Source: DYJB01 sp963777165
GTDB taxonomy: Bacteria > Chloroflexota > Anaerolineae > Anaerolineales > E44-bin32
Reading direction: 5' to 3'
Length of the DNA stretch: 64,000 bases
Assembly (NCBI GenBank): GCA_963777165.1
Contig: CAVZPO010000023.1
Coordinates: 62,001 to 126,000 of the forward strand
Program-made: the position numbers and the translations under genes
The notes under the pieces: model-generated
The model's database searches: none
What the model was told of the DNA's origin: nothing
What the model saw: only the letters and a program-made list of their open reading frames with translations
Shown here: one piece after another, positions 17,294-27,503 of the stretch
Position numbering within the stretch: position 1 is the stretch's first letter
Layout of the letters: every line of letters begins with the position of its first letter

Positions 17294-18307
17294 CTAGACC
17301 CCGTGAAGCTGGCGCATCCGCTGGATCAACGGGCCCATCTCCGGCTCCAGGTAGCCGCCCTTGCCGAGTTGGTCAGGCGGAGCAGGGAGGCCCGCCAGTG
17401 CATGGGCGACGGCACAAGCGCTGCCCGCAAGCGCCTCGGGATCATATCCGCCCTCCAAGACGGCCATGACACGTCCTGCACACACTTCATCTGCCAGATG
17501 GGCGACCGCGGCCGCCAGCTTGTGGTAGCCGCTGCATGTCAACTGCAGCTGGCCAAGGGGATCGCGCCAGTGCGAGTCGAAACCGGCGGAAATCAAGAGC
17601 AGGTCGGGGGCGAAACGAATGCCGAGAGGGACAATCAACGCGTCGGCGATCTGCTCGAAGGCCTTGTCGCCTGCATGCGGGGGGAGAGGGATGTTCACCG
17701 TCATCCCGGCCCCCGGGCCAAGCCCGACGTCACTCAACTGGCCACTGCCGGGGTAGATCCCAACCTGATGGGTCGAGATGTACAACACTTCCGCGTCGGA
17801 TTCGAAGACGGCCTGCGTCCCGTTCCCATGATGCAGGTCGAAATCGACGATCATCACCCGTCGCAGGCCGAGCTCCTGAGCGTGCCTGGCGGCGAGGGCG
17901 ATGTTGTTGAGCAGGCAGAACCCCATGGCCCGGCCCGCGGTGGCGTGGTGGCCGGGGGGCCGGACGAGGGCGAACCCGGTCCTCGCTTTACCCTCCAGCA
18001 CCTGGTCGAGTACGGCGAGCGTCCCGCCGGCCGCTCGTCGCGCGGCGCCCAGTGACCCCTGCGTGACATAGGTCGGTGCGGGATCGATGTAGGCCGGGCC
18101 CTGGGAGCACGCCGCCTCTAGCGCGCGCAGGTAGCGTTCGGGATGAACCAGAGACAGGGCCTGGTCGGAGATACTCGGTGCCTCGAGGCGCAGAGCGGTG
18201 CCTGCGGGGAGCGTGGCCATGACCTGTTCCAGCCGATCGAATTGGGATGCGCTTTCGGGGTGGCCGTCGAGGTCGTGTTCCGGTGAAGGGACCAGCACGT
18301 AACTCAT
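17294..18307 (-). CDS. Histone deacetylase-fold amidohydrolase
   Basis: Zinc-dependent deacetylase of the HDAC/AcuC/APAH superfamily, about 337 residues. The catalytic signatures are complete: RPPGHHA (paired His), DFDLHHGNGT (zinc-binding Asp and His), SAGFDSHWRDPLG (second zinc Asp) and LEGGYDP near the C-terminus. Bacterial members remove acetyl groups from acetylated enzymes or polyamines; the substrate cannot be told here. I start at ATG 18307 because MSYVLVPSPEHDLDGHPES matches the family start. ATG 18322, 15 bases upstream, has a closer GAGG and is an alternative. The methyltransferase gene upstream is on the same strand but about 100 bases away. Confidence 0.92.
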   Translation of the reverse strand: MSYVLVPSPEHDLDGHPESASQFDRLEQVMATLPAGTALRLEAPSISDQALSLVHPERYLRALEAACSQGPAYIDPAPTYVTQGSLGAARRAAGGTLAVLDQVLEGKARTGFALVRPPGHHATAGRAMGFCLLNNIALAARHAQELGLRRVMIVDFDLHHGNGTQAVFESDAEVLYISTHQVGIYPGSGQLSDVGLGPGAGMTVNIPLPPHAGDKAFEQIADALIVPLGIRFAPDLLLISAGFDSHWRDPLGQLQLTCSGYHKLAAAVAHLADEVCAGRVMAVLEGGYDPEALAGSACAVAHALAGLPAPPDQLGKGGYLEPEMGPLIQRMRQLHGV

Positions 18308-18405
18308 GGGGACGGGGAGCATGTCCTCGGCCTCAGTCTGCATCTCGCCCCCGAGTCCACAGGCGGCGGACAATGTGGGGCGGAATCGATCTCACGCCGG
18401 CGGCG

Positions 18406-19782
18406 TCACCGGCGTTCCATCAGATACAGGGCGCGCGCCGATTCACGAATGGGCTGGCGCGAGACAATCCGGAACGGGCCCGAGAAGGCCTTCTCCAGCC
18501 CCGCCTCGTGGTAGTCATCGAAGATATCGGCGCGGAAGGACAACAGCCGCTGGACCTGGCTGTCTTCCTTGGGAACGAATTCGAGGATCAGCCAGCGCGT
18601 GAGCCGGCTGAACCACGCGGCGATGTCGGGCAGCGGCGTGTTGTTGGCGATCGCCAGGTGGTGGACGAGCGCCAGGGCGAGCAGGGCGTCGACCGGACCG
18701 CGCTCGCGCAACGACATGCGCTCCTCATTCTGCCATCCCAAAGCTGGGCTCGGGTTCGTCAGGTCGATCAGGAGCGGCAGCAGCATCCGCTCGTCCTCCT
18801 GGACGCAAGCCCGGTCATTCAGCTCGACGGCGCCTGGATCGGAGTCGATCGACAGCGTGTAGGCGCCCTGGCGGCTGGCGAGCCGACTGAACTTGCCCGT
18901 GTTCGCCCCCAGATCCCAGACGCTGCGCGGCCGCGCCTGGGTGAGGAAGGACTCGGTCAGCGAGAGCTTGTGCTCCAACCCTCCGGCGGTGTAGTTGGTT
19001 TCCTTGTAGTACGACTGCCAGGCTGTCCCACGCGGTTCCCAGCGCAGTCCGCGCACCGCCGCCTGCAGGTTCTCGATCAGCCCGATGTGCCCGACACGGG
19101 TCATGCGCCCGCGGGAGGGCGAGGCCGTGGCATCGGCGTAGCGCCGCTGAGCCCCGGCATGCAGGTGGAGGTGGAGGGCGAGCGCCGGGTTCAAGCGTGT
19201 GCGGGCGGGCAGCAGCCGCGAGGCCAGGTCGAGCGGAATGCCGTCGATGTGAACGCGCAGAAGCTGGGAAAGCCGGACGTCCACCAGCGCCATCAGCGCC
19301 AGAGGCGCAAGGAAGTGCTGACAAAACTGGCGGTACGCAACCCAGGGGCGGTCCTCGACGAAGCGCTCGAACGACAACGTGTCAATCAACACCGGCCGCG
19401 AGCCGCGGAACTGGATGTTATAGGCGCTGGCATCTTTCAGCGACAGCCCGCGCGCCAGGGCACGCTGCTGGATCTCCAGCGTGGCCAGGGCGGCGCGCTT
19501 GAGCTGCCCAAAACACCACTCGTAGGGATAGGAGACGAAGGGGATCCGCTCCGGCTCGAGGACCTTGTACGCCTGGCCAGGATCTGCGGGGCTTTCTGCG
19601 GCCTCGGTGTGCGGGACAAGCAGCCCGCGCTCGACAAGTTCCTGGTACATGCCGGAGGAGAACAGCAGGTCGTAATCGGGCTGGTAGCTCCGGTTGACCT
19701 GGCGGTAGAGCTTGCCCTCTCTGACGAACAGGAAACCCGATCGATCGCGAAACGACGCCGGCTGGCGCCGGGCATCACTCAC
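18406..19782 (-). CDS. SAM-dependent methyltransferase, class I
   Basis: A 458-residue cytoplasmic protein. The N-terminal half (1-260) has no motif I can name beyond a conserved-looking SAYNIQFRGSRPVLIDTLSFERF. The C-terminal half has the SAM-binding loop VWDLGANTGKFSRLA (about 290-304), acidic IDSDPGA after the next strand, and LALALVHHLAIANN. Large two-part methyltransferases of this kind are sometimes annotated NoeA-like; the substrate is unknown. Initiation is GTG 19782, 12 bases after the stop of the small membrane protein, so the two form an operon. Confidence 0.85.
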   Translation of the reverse strand: MSDARRQPASFRDRSGFLFVREGKLYRQVNRSYQPDYDLLFSSGMYQELVERGLLVPHTEAAESPADPGQAYKVLEPERIPFVSYPYEWCFGQLKRAALATLEIQQRALARGLSLKDASAYNIQFRGSRPVLIDTLSFERFVEDRPWVAYRQFCQHFLAPLALMALVDVRLSQLLRVHIDGIPLDLASRLLPARTRLNPALALHLHLHAGAQRRYADATASPSRGRMTRVGHIGLIENLQAAVRGLRWEPRGTAWQSYYKETNYTAGGLEHKLSLTESFLTQARPRSVWDLGANTGKFSRLASRQGAYTLSIDSDPGAVELNDRACVQEDERMLLPLLIDLTNPSPALGWQNEERMSLRERGPVDALLALALVHHLAIANNTPLPDIAAWFSRLTRWLILEFVPKEDSQVQRLLSFRADIFDDYHEAGLEKAFSGPFRIVSRQPIRESARALYLMERR

Positions 19783-19793
19783 CGGGCTTGTCC

Positions 19794-20000
19794 TCAGGCG
19801 GGGCGCTTGGCTCGTCCGAGCCCTCCGGCCGACGCGTCGAAGCGGGCCTTGATCTTACTCCACGACATCCGCAGCGCGACCAGGCCACCTAGAATGCCCG
19901 CGATCAGGAGCTGCAGGATGAAACTCCCGGAGCCAGGATCCAGGTACGCCGGCGGAGTGGCCAACTGGGCCGTGGCGATCAGAAGGGACGGAAGGTACAT
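19794..20000 (-). CDS. Small membrane protein with YLDPGSGS motif
   Basis: A 68-residue protein with an N-terminal hydrophobic segment, the motif AYLDPGSGSFILQLL, one clear membrane helix (LLIAGILGGLVALRM) and a basic tail (SWSKIKARFDASAGG). Short proteins with a YLDPGSGS motif are widespread but poorly characterised. I choose ATG 20000, because GGAG lies 9 bases upstream; ATG 20021 in frame has no such site. It sits directly upstream of the methyltransferase. Confidence 0.75.
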   Translation of the reverse strand: MYLPSLLIATAQLATPPAYLDPGSGSFILQLLIAGILGGLVALRMSWSKIKARFDASAGGLGRAKRPA

Positions 20001-20105
20001 GACGCTCAACTCCAATCTCATGTCTGGCGCGACCCACAGCCTCGAGTTCGCGTCGGGGTGCGGGACCTGGCCCGCACCAGGGTGTGCTTGATGTCTCCCC
20101 TCGTC

Positions 20106-20134
20106 ATTATCATCCGGTGCCCGACGGACGGCAA
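20106..20134 (-). promoter_or_regulatory. Putative promoter of the small protein/methyltransferase operon
   Basis: On the minus strand, TTGCCG, a 17-base spacer and GATAAT, about 105 bases before the ATG at 20000. Confidence 0.45.
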
Positions 20135-20271
20135 CCCCCGATTGACAACAGGCTCCGTGGAGGTCAGGACCTCGCCGCTCGATCGCGCCGGGGGGCCGGA
20201 CCTTGACCGCTCGGGACGCCGGGATACAGAACGCACTGGCCGGTCCCGGCCGACGGAGCGCAGCGCTACTA

Positions 20272-20739
20272 CTACTCCGCCAGCGAAGCTCCGCGGGTCG
20301 GCCGCCCATGCCTGGCGAGGTGGGCCTCCAGTTCGTCAACGTGTGCGTTTCGATGGATGGCGCGGCCCAGGTGGAACTGCGTGGCGTGCTCCTGGATGTC
20401 GACCACCAGGCTCGGGGCCAGATCTTCGATGGCCGAGTCGATCGCCGCCGCCAACTCCCGGACGAGCTCGAGCACCGCCGCCGGGGGCAACCGCCGGAGG
20501 AGGGGGCGGCAGGCGTCGTTGATCACGTCTGCATCCACGGGCGACGGACCGACGCCGTCTTGAGACCAGCGCTTGAGCAGGGTCAGGGCGCGCTGATCCC
20601 AGAAAGCGATGTGTGCCAGGACCGCGCCGAGCGTCCATCCGGCGTCGAGCTCGAGCGCCAGGTCCTCATCCGTCAGCCGTTCGATCAGTGCGAACAGGCG
20701 AAGGCGAGAGGCCCCGTTGGCAGCCAGGTAGTTCTCCAT
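20272..20739 (-). CDS. DinB/YfiT-fold protein
   Basis: A 155-residue four-helix-bundle protein of the DinB superfamily. The LDAGWTLGAVLAHIAFWDQRA segment and the C-terminal HRNAHVDELEAHL supply the spaced His residues that bind metal in this fold. Members are often thiol-dependent S-transferases (bacillithiol or mycothiol) or of unknown role; the name does not imply DNA polymerase activity. It is a single gene between the small membrane-protein operon and hppA, all on the minus strand. Confidence 0.85.
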   Translation of the reverse strand: MENYLAANGASRLRLFALIERLTDEDLALELDAGWTLGAVLAHIAFWDQRALTLLKRWSQDGVGPSPVDADVINDACRPLLRRLPPAAVLELVRELAAAIDSAIEDLAPSLVVDIQEHATQFHLGRAIHRNAHVDELEAHLARHGRPTRGASLAE

Positions 20740-20827
20740 CCGGTCTCCTCGCAGATCGCCCGTGCGCCGAGTACGGGAACGTTACAGCGTTGCCGCCCGC
20801 AGGACAAGCGCCGTGGCGGATAGCAAA

Positions 20828-20856
20828 CCGGGCCCGGCGAGCGTGCCCGGGCCCGG
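20828..20856 (-). terminator. Hairpin after hppA
   Basis: Two copies of the self-complementary CCGGGCCCGG (20828-20837 and 20847-20856) form a 10-bp stem around a 9-base loop, 24 bases beyond the hppA stop. On the minus strand it is followed by TTTGC. Confidence 0.6.
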
Positions 20857-20880
20857 CAATCGTCGGGGAGGAGTCCAGAC

Positions 20881-23217
<2,337 letters not shown>

Positions 23218-23274
23218 CGTCCCGGACCCTCCTTGGCGCAGGCTGTTTTCGCACTTAATGGGGAAATCAGGGCG

Positions 23275-23303
23275 ATTGTACAGGCCGGCACAGTGAGTGT
23301 CAA
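23275..23303 (-). promoter_or_regulatory. Promoter of hppA
   Basis: On the minus strand, consensus TTGACA, a 17-base spacer and TACAAT, preceded by TG. It lies about 60 bases before the hppA ATG. Confidence 0.75.
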
Positions 23304-23348
23304 GCGCATGGGCACAGCTAAGCATTCGGTGAGAGACTGGACAGATGC

Positions 23349-23378
23349 TTGACACGCGCTGCGGGGCTTCTGTATAGT
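23349..23378 (+). promoter_or_regulatory. Promoter of the ABC exporter operon
   Basis: TTGACA at 23349-23354, an 18-base spacer and TATAGT at 23373-23378. The expected start is near 23385, giving a leader of about 117 bases before the ATG at 23502. Confidence 0.75.
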
Positions 23379-23383
23379 CGTTC

Positions 23384-23456
23384 GAGGGTGGCCCTCAAGC
23401 CCCTGCGGGACCTGAGAGCACACGCCGGCGACTTCCGCCGGGCGGGGTGCTTTTTG
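23384..23456 (+). promoter_or_regulatory. Structured 5' leader with internal intrinsic terminator (attenuator or small RNA)
   Basis: Right after the predicted start is a small hairpin (GAGGG-TGG-CCCTC, 23384-23396). Next comes a GC-rich linker and then a classic intrinsic terminator: outer AGCAC (23417-23421) with GTGCT (23447-23451), inner CCGGCG/CGCCGG (23425-23430 with 23436-23441), followed by TTTTT. The terminator precedes the gene's start codon by about 45 bases. That suggests premature termination control or a stand-alone RNA of about 70 bases. It does not match a riboswitch class that I know. Confidence 0.55.
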
Positions 23457-23501
23457 TTCGCCCCGTACCCTATGCCGACCATCACCCTGCGCGGGGAGCC
23501 T

Positions 23502-24440
23502 ATGATCGAAGTCGAAGGCCTGACCAAGTTCTACGGAGCTTTCCCGGCCATCCAGGACCTCAACTTCAATGCCCGACCGGGAGAGATCGTCGGATTCTTG
23601 GGCCCGAATGGGGCAGGCAAGACAACGACGATGCGTATCCTGGCCGGGTACATGCCGCCCACCAGCGGGATCGCCCGTGTGGCCGGATTCGACGTCATCG
23701 AGCAATCCCTCGAGGTTCGCCGCCGGGTCGGATATCTGCCTGAGACCGTGCCGCTGTATCCGGAGATGACGGTCTTCGAATACCTGGCCTTTATGGGTTC
23801 GCTGCGGCGGGTGCCGGATCTCGACGCCCGTGTGGACGAGGTTCTCGAGCAAGTCGATATGTCGGACCGATCCGCGTCCTTCATTGGAAACCTGTCGAAG
23901 GGCCTGCGGCAGCGCGTGGGGCTCGCGCAGGCACTGCTGCACCGGCCCGAAGTCCTGATCCTGGATGAGCCGACGATCGGCCTGGATCCGGCGCAGATCA
24001 TTGAAGTGCGGCGGATCATCCAGGAACTCGGTCGCGATCGGACGGTCCTGTTGTCCACGCACATCCTGCCCGAGGCGCAGCAGATCTGCGATCGGGTTCT
24101 GATCATCAATCACGGCAAGATCGTGGCGGAAGACACGCCCGGCAACCTGCAGGCGCAGCTGGCGGGCGCCGAACGGCTGATGGTCCTGGCCGCGACCACT
24201 ACGGCCGAGCTCACTCGAATGCTCGCCGGCGTGTCGGGCGTCTCGAGCGTGCGCGCCGGCGGCCGCGAGGGAGAGGTAGAACTGGCCACGGCACCGGGCA
24301 AGGACGTCCGGCCGCTGGTGGCGCGAAGCGTGGTGGAGGCCGGCGTCGACCTGCTGGAGTTGCGCACGGCGGGTTTGAGCCTGGAGCAGATCTTCCTGCA
24401 ATTGACCCGCGAAGAGAACGACGATCAGGCCGGAGGGTAG
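23502..24440 (+). CDS. ABC exporter ATP-binding protein (GldA-like)
   Basis: A 312-residue ATPase of an ABC-2 type exporter. It shows Walker A GPNGAGKTT (about 39-47), signature NLSKGLRQRVGLAQ, Walker B LILDEPTIGLD and the switch His in LLSTHILPEA. A C-terminal extension (about 220-312) resembles those of GldA/NatA-like ATPases. I start at ATG 23502, which has GGGGAG 4 bases upstream; ATG 23472 would add ten residues without family resemblance. The permease follows 2 bases after the stop, then a GldG-like protein and a DUF4340 protein: one operon. Confidence 0.93.
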   Translation: MIEVEGLTKFYGAFPAIQDLNFNARPGEIVGFLGPNGAGKTTTMRILAGYMPPTSGIARVAGFDVIEQSLEVRRRVGYLPETVPLYPEMTVFEYLAFMGSLRRVPDLDARVDEVLEQVDMSDRSASFIGNLSKGLRQRVGLAQALLHRPEVLILDEPTIGLDPAQIIEVRRIIQELGRDRTVLLSTHILPEAQQICDRVLIINHGKIVAEDTPGNLQAQLAGAERLMVLAATTTAELTRMLAGVSGVSSVRAGGREGEVELATAPGKDVRPLVARSVVEAGVDLLELRTAGLSLEQIFLQLTREENDDQAGG

Positions 24441-24442
24441 CG

Positions 24443-25174
24443 ATGCGCAACTTGTGGATCATCGCCAGCCGTGAGTTCCGCCACTACTTCATCTCGCCGA
24501 TCGCCTACGCCCTGGCGACGATGCTCTATCTGATCCTGGGCGGGATCTTCTTCATCAACGTCTACTTCGGGCTGCAGACCGGCCAGATCAATCCCGACGG
24601 CCGGATGGTCATCGGCCCGATGGTGACGATCCTGCTCTTCGCCAGCCCGGCGATCACCATGCGCCTGCTGGCCGACGAATACCGCATGGGGACGATGGAG
24701 CTTCTGCTCACCGCGCCGGTGCGCGATTGGGAACTGGTCGTCGGGAAGTGGCTGGGCGCCTACGGCTTCATGGTCGCCATCCTGGCCGTCACCTGGGTCT
24801 ATCCGCTGATCCTGCACCGCATGACCAATCCCGGGATCGACCAGGGGACACTCCTCTCTGCCTATCTGGGCCTTCTGCTGGCCGTGGCGGCGATGCTGGC
24901 CATTGGCGTATTCATTTCGGCGCTCTTCCGCAGCCCGGTGGCCGCGTTCTTCACCGCCCTGGGCGTCATGCTCGGGCTGTGGATCGTCGGCGGCCTGTCT
25001 TCGGGCGCAGGGGCGGGCGGCCAGCTGGCGGGCTACTTGAGTTTCGTCGACCACTACTACAACAATTTCTACCGCGGCGTGCTCGACCTGGGAGACGCCG
25101 TCTACTTCGTCAGCCTGACCGCACTGGCGCTCTTCCTCGGCACACGCGTCGTCGAAGCGCGGAGGTGGCGATGA
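24443..25174 (+). CDS. ABC-2 type permease (GldF-like)
   Basis: A 243-residue membrane protein with six predicted helices. The start NLWIIASREFRHYFISPIAYA and RLLADEYRMGTMELLLTAPV are typical of the GldF/ABC-2 permease family. It should pair with the preceding ATPase. Its TGA overlaps the ATG of the next gene (ATGA), so the two are coupled. GldF is named from gliding in Bacteroidota, but related genes occur widely in non-gliding bacteria, so motility should not be inferred. Confidence 0.92.
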   Translation: MRNLWIIASREFRHYFISPIAYALATMLYLILGGIFFINVYFGLQTGQINPDGRMVIGPMVTILLFASPAITMRLLADEYRMGTMELLLTAPVRDWELVVGKWLGAYGFMVAILAVTWVYPLILHRMTNPGIDQGTLLSAYLGLLLAVAAMLAIGVFISALFRSPVAAFFTALGVMLGLWIVGGLSSGAGAGGQLAGYLSFVDHYYNNFYRGVLDLGDAVYFVSLTALALFLGTRVVEARRWR

Positions 25175-26719
25175 ACCCCGACGTGCGCCGGCGGCTTGCG
25201 CCGTGGGCTTTCATCCTGGCAGGATTGGCGCTGCTCGTCACCGCCGGCTGGGGAGTCGTGAACCGGCAGTTCGACCTGTACTTCCGAATCGGCCTGGCGC
25301 TCACCGTTGGTCTCGCTGCCCTGGGAGTACTGCTCGATCCTCAGCGTATCCGTGCCGCCCTCGCCGGCCGCCAGGCCCGGTATGGGAGCAATGCCGTGCT
25401 GGTCAGCCTGGCCTTTGCCGGCATCCTGGCCGTCGCCTGCTACCTGGCCTTCACCAACACGCAGCAGATCGACCTTACGGAGGACCGGGAGTACACGCTG
25501 GCAACCGAAACGCAGCTGGTCCTGGCCGAGCTGCAGCAACCCGTGACGCTGCTGGGCTTCTACACGCCCGAGGTCAGCCAGTCACGCGACAACCTGCGTC
25601 CGCTGCTGGACCAATACCGGCGCAGCGGAGGCGAGAAGGTCAGTTACGAGTTCATCGACCCTCGGGCCGACCCTGTCTCCGCCGACCGCTATGGGGTCAC
25701 TCGCGACGCGACGATCGTGGTCGTCATGGGCGATCACTCGGAGGTCACCGCCTCGCCGACGGAGCAGGAGATCACGGGAGCCATCGTCCGCCTGGCGAAC
25801 CCCGAAGAACGCAAGGTGTACTTCCTCACGGGCCATGGCGAGCACGATCTGGAATCGGTCGAGGCTGAGGGCTACAGTGAACTGCGCGACGCGCTGCAGT
25901 CTAAGAACTACCAGGTTGCCGGGCTGAGCCTGGTGAGCGAAGCCGAGGTACCGGCGGACGCTCGGGCGGTAGTGATCGCCGGGCCGAAGATCGGCCTGCC
26001 GGAGACCGAGTTGCAGCCCTTGCGAGATTACCTCGCGCGGGGTGGGGCGCTGGTCGTGTTGCTGGAGCCGCCACTGGCCGCCGAATCGGCGGGTGTCGAC
26101 GCGCTGGTCCCGTATCTGGCTTCCGCCTGGGGCGTGGAGGCACGGGAGGACCTAGTGGTCGACCTGCGCTCGAACCTGCCCTTGACGGCGGTGGCCGACC
26201 AATATGCGTCGCACCCGATCACCGAACGCATGTCGAATTCTGGTGTCCTACTTCCCCTCGGCGCGCAGCCTGGCAGCCCTCGACGGCGGTCAGGCCAGCC
26301 TGACCGATCTGGTCCTCACTGGCGCCAACTCGTGGGGCAAGACCAACCTGGACTCAATTCGCAACGGCGCGCTGGACTATGTGGCGGAGGAGGACACGCT
26401 GGGCCCGCTCACCGTCGGGATGGTGGGTGAGGACGGCGCCACCCTGGCGCGGCTGGTGGTGTTCGGGGATTCTGATTTCGCCTCCAACGCAGAGTTCTAC
26501 AACTACGCCAATGGCGATCTGCTGGTGAACAGCATCGACTGGGCGGCGCGTCAGGAAGCGCTGATCAGCCTGACGCCCAAGCAGAGCACGCCCCGCTTTG
26601 TGACGCCGCCGACGACACAGGCCGTAGGGTTGATCTTCCTCCTGACCGTCCTGGTGATCCCGGGTGCTGTGATCGCCACTGGCGTGTCGGTGTGGATCCG
26701 TCGGCGACGGCAGGCTTGA
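25171..26719 (+). CDS. GldG-like ABC auxiliary protein (one frameshift)
   Basis: Membrane-anchored exoplasmic partner of the GldA/F-like transporter. Three N-terminal helices (about 10-100) precede the IDLTEDREYTLATET segment and GldG/DUF4350-like domains (PVTLLGFYTPE, VYFLTGHGEHDLE, LRDYLARGGALVVLLEPP). Around 26232-26250 the frame changes: one frame reads to HPITERMSNSG, and the next resumes as LVSYFPSARSLAALDGG and runs to 26719, with VVFGDSDFASNAEF and a final membrane helix (LIFLLTVLVIPGAVIATG). Together the parts give about 515 residues, as expected. A single indel is implied, probably a sequence error. Confidence 0.85.
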
Positions 26720-26726
26720 GGCAGGC

Positions 26727-27341
26727 ATGATCCGTCGCTCTACCTGGATCTTCCTGTCCGCTTTCGTCGTCATACTGGCAGGCGCCATTCTCTGGAGCCG
26801 CTCGAAACCGGGACCTGAGGGGGCGGCCCAGGCCGATGCCACGCCGACGGTGGAGCCGTTGTGGTCGGTTCCGTCGACCGACATCGTAGGAGTGCGGCTG
26901 GAAGACCTGCAGACCGGGCTGGTGGTCGAGGTCCGCCGTGGGGACGAACAGACCCCGTGGCGGATGACTGCGCCCGTGGAGGGCCCGGCCGACGCCGCCC
27001 GGGTGGAGTGGGCAGTCAACTCGCTGCTCTCCCCACGGCCTCGGGGTACCCTGCCGGCACCGGAAGACCTGGCACCGTTTGGGTTGGCGGAACCGTCGCG
27101 ACGGGTGACGGTCTTCCTGAGGGACGATGTGACCCGATCCTTCGAAATTGGGCGCATCAGTCCGACCGGTGGGGTGTTCTATGTGGCGGTCCCAGGACGC
27201 TCTGAGATCGTCCTGCTCAACGAGTATTCGCTCACAGACGCGCTGTCGCTGCTGGACGATCTACCCTACCCGCCCACAGCCACGCCGGGCGAGGCGCTTC
27301 CTCCATCGGTCACGGCTACGCCTGAGCCAACCGGCAATTGA
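26727..27341 (+). CDS. DUF4340 domain protein
   Basis: A 204-residue protein with an N-terminal membrane anchor (about 6-24) and an exoplasmic DUF4340-like domain: LWSVPSTDIVGVRLEDLQTG, WRMTAPVEGPADAARVEWAVNSL and EIGRISPTGGVFYVAVPG. DUF4340 proteins commonly follow GldG-like genes and are thought to belong to the same transporter; the function is unknown. The Pro/Thr-rich tail (about 178-204) is low complexity. It is the last gene of the operon, 8 bases after the GldG-like stop. Confidence 0.88.
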   Translation: MIRRSTWIFLSAFVVILAGAILWSRSKPGPEGAAQADATPTVEPLWSVPSTDIVGVRLEDLQTGLVVEVRRGDEQTPWRMTAPVEGPADAARVEWAVNSLLSPRPRGTLPAPEDLAPFGLAEPSRRVTVFLRDDVTRSFEIGRISPTGGVFYVAVPGRSEIVLLNEYSLTDALSLLDDLPYPPTATPGEALPPSVTATPEPTGN

Positions 27342-27465
27342 GGTCCGGTCGGGGCCCTGTGCCGACCCCTGGCGCGGTCCAGGGTGTTGGCGCATGCCAG
27401 ACGCTGGGCGTTTGCGGGAAGTTAATGAAGAGGGTGTAGTTTGGAAGGATAGACACCAAGGCGCG

Positions 27466-27494
27466 TTGCCTTGACCTAGGTTTGGACGTATTCT
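27466..27494 (+). promoter_or_regulatory. Possible promoter of the sigma factor gene
   Basis: TTGCCT, a 17-base spacer and TATTCT ending 9 bases before the ATG at 27504. A message from here would be leaderless or nearly so, yet GGGAGAGGA lies in the same interval, so another start further upstream is also possible. Confidence 0.35.
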
Positions 27495-27503
27495 GGGAGA
27501 GGA

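Noticed and set aside
18247..20091. 614-residue plus-strand frame over the methyltransferase region
   Set aside because: Crosses the ends of two minus-strand genes and has no domain.
23413..23418. TPP riboswitch, because CTGAGA-like bases occur in the exporter leader
   Set aside because: The other conserved TPP segments and the required order are missing.
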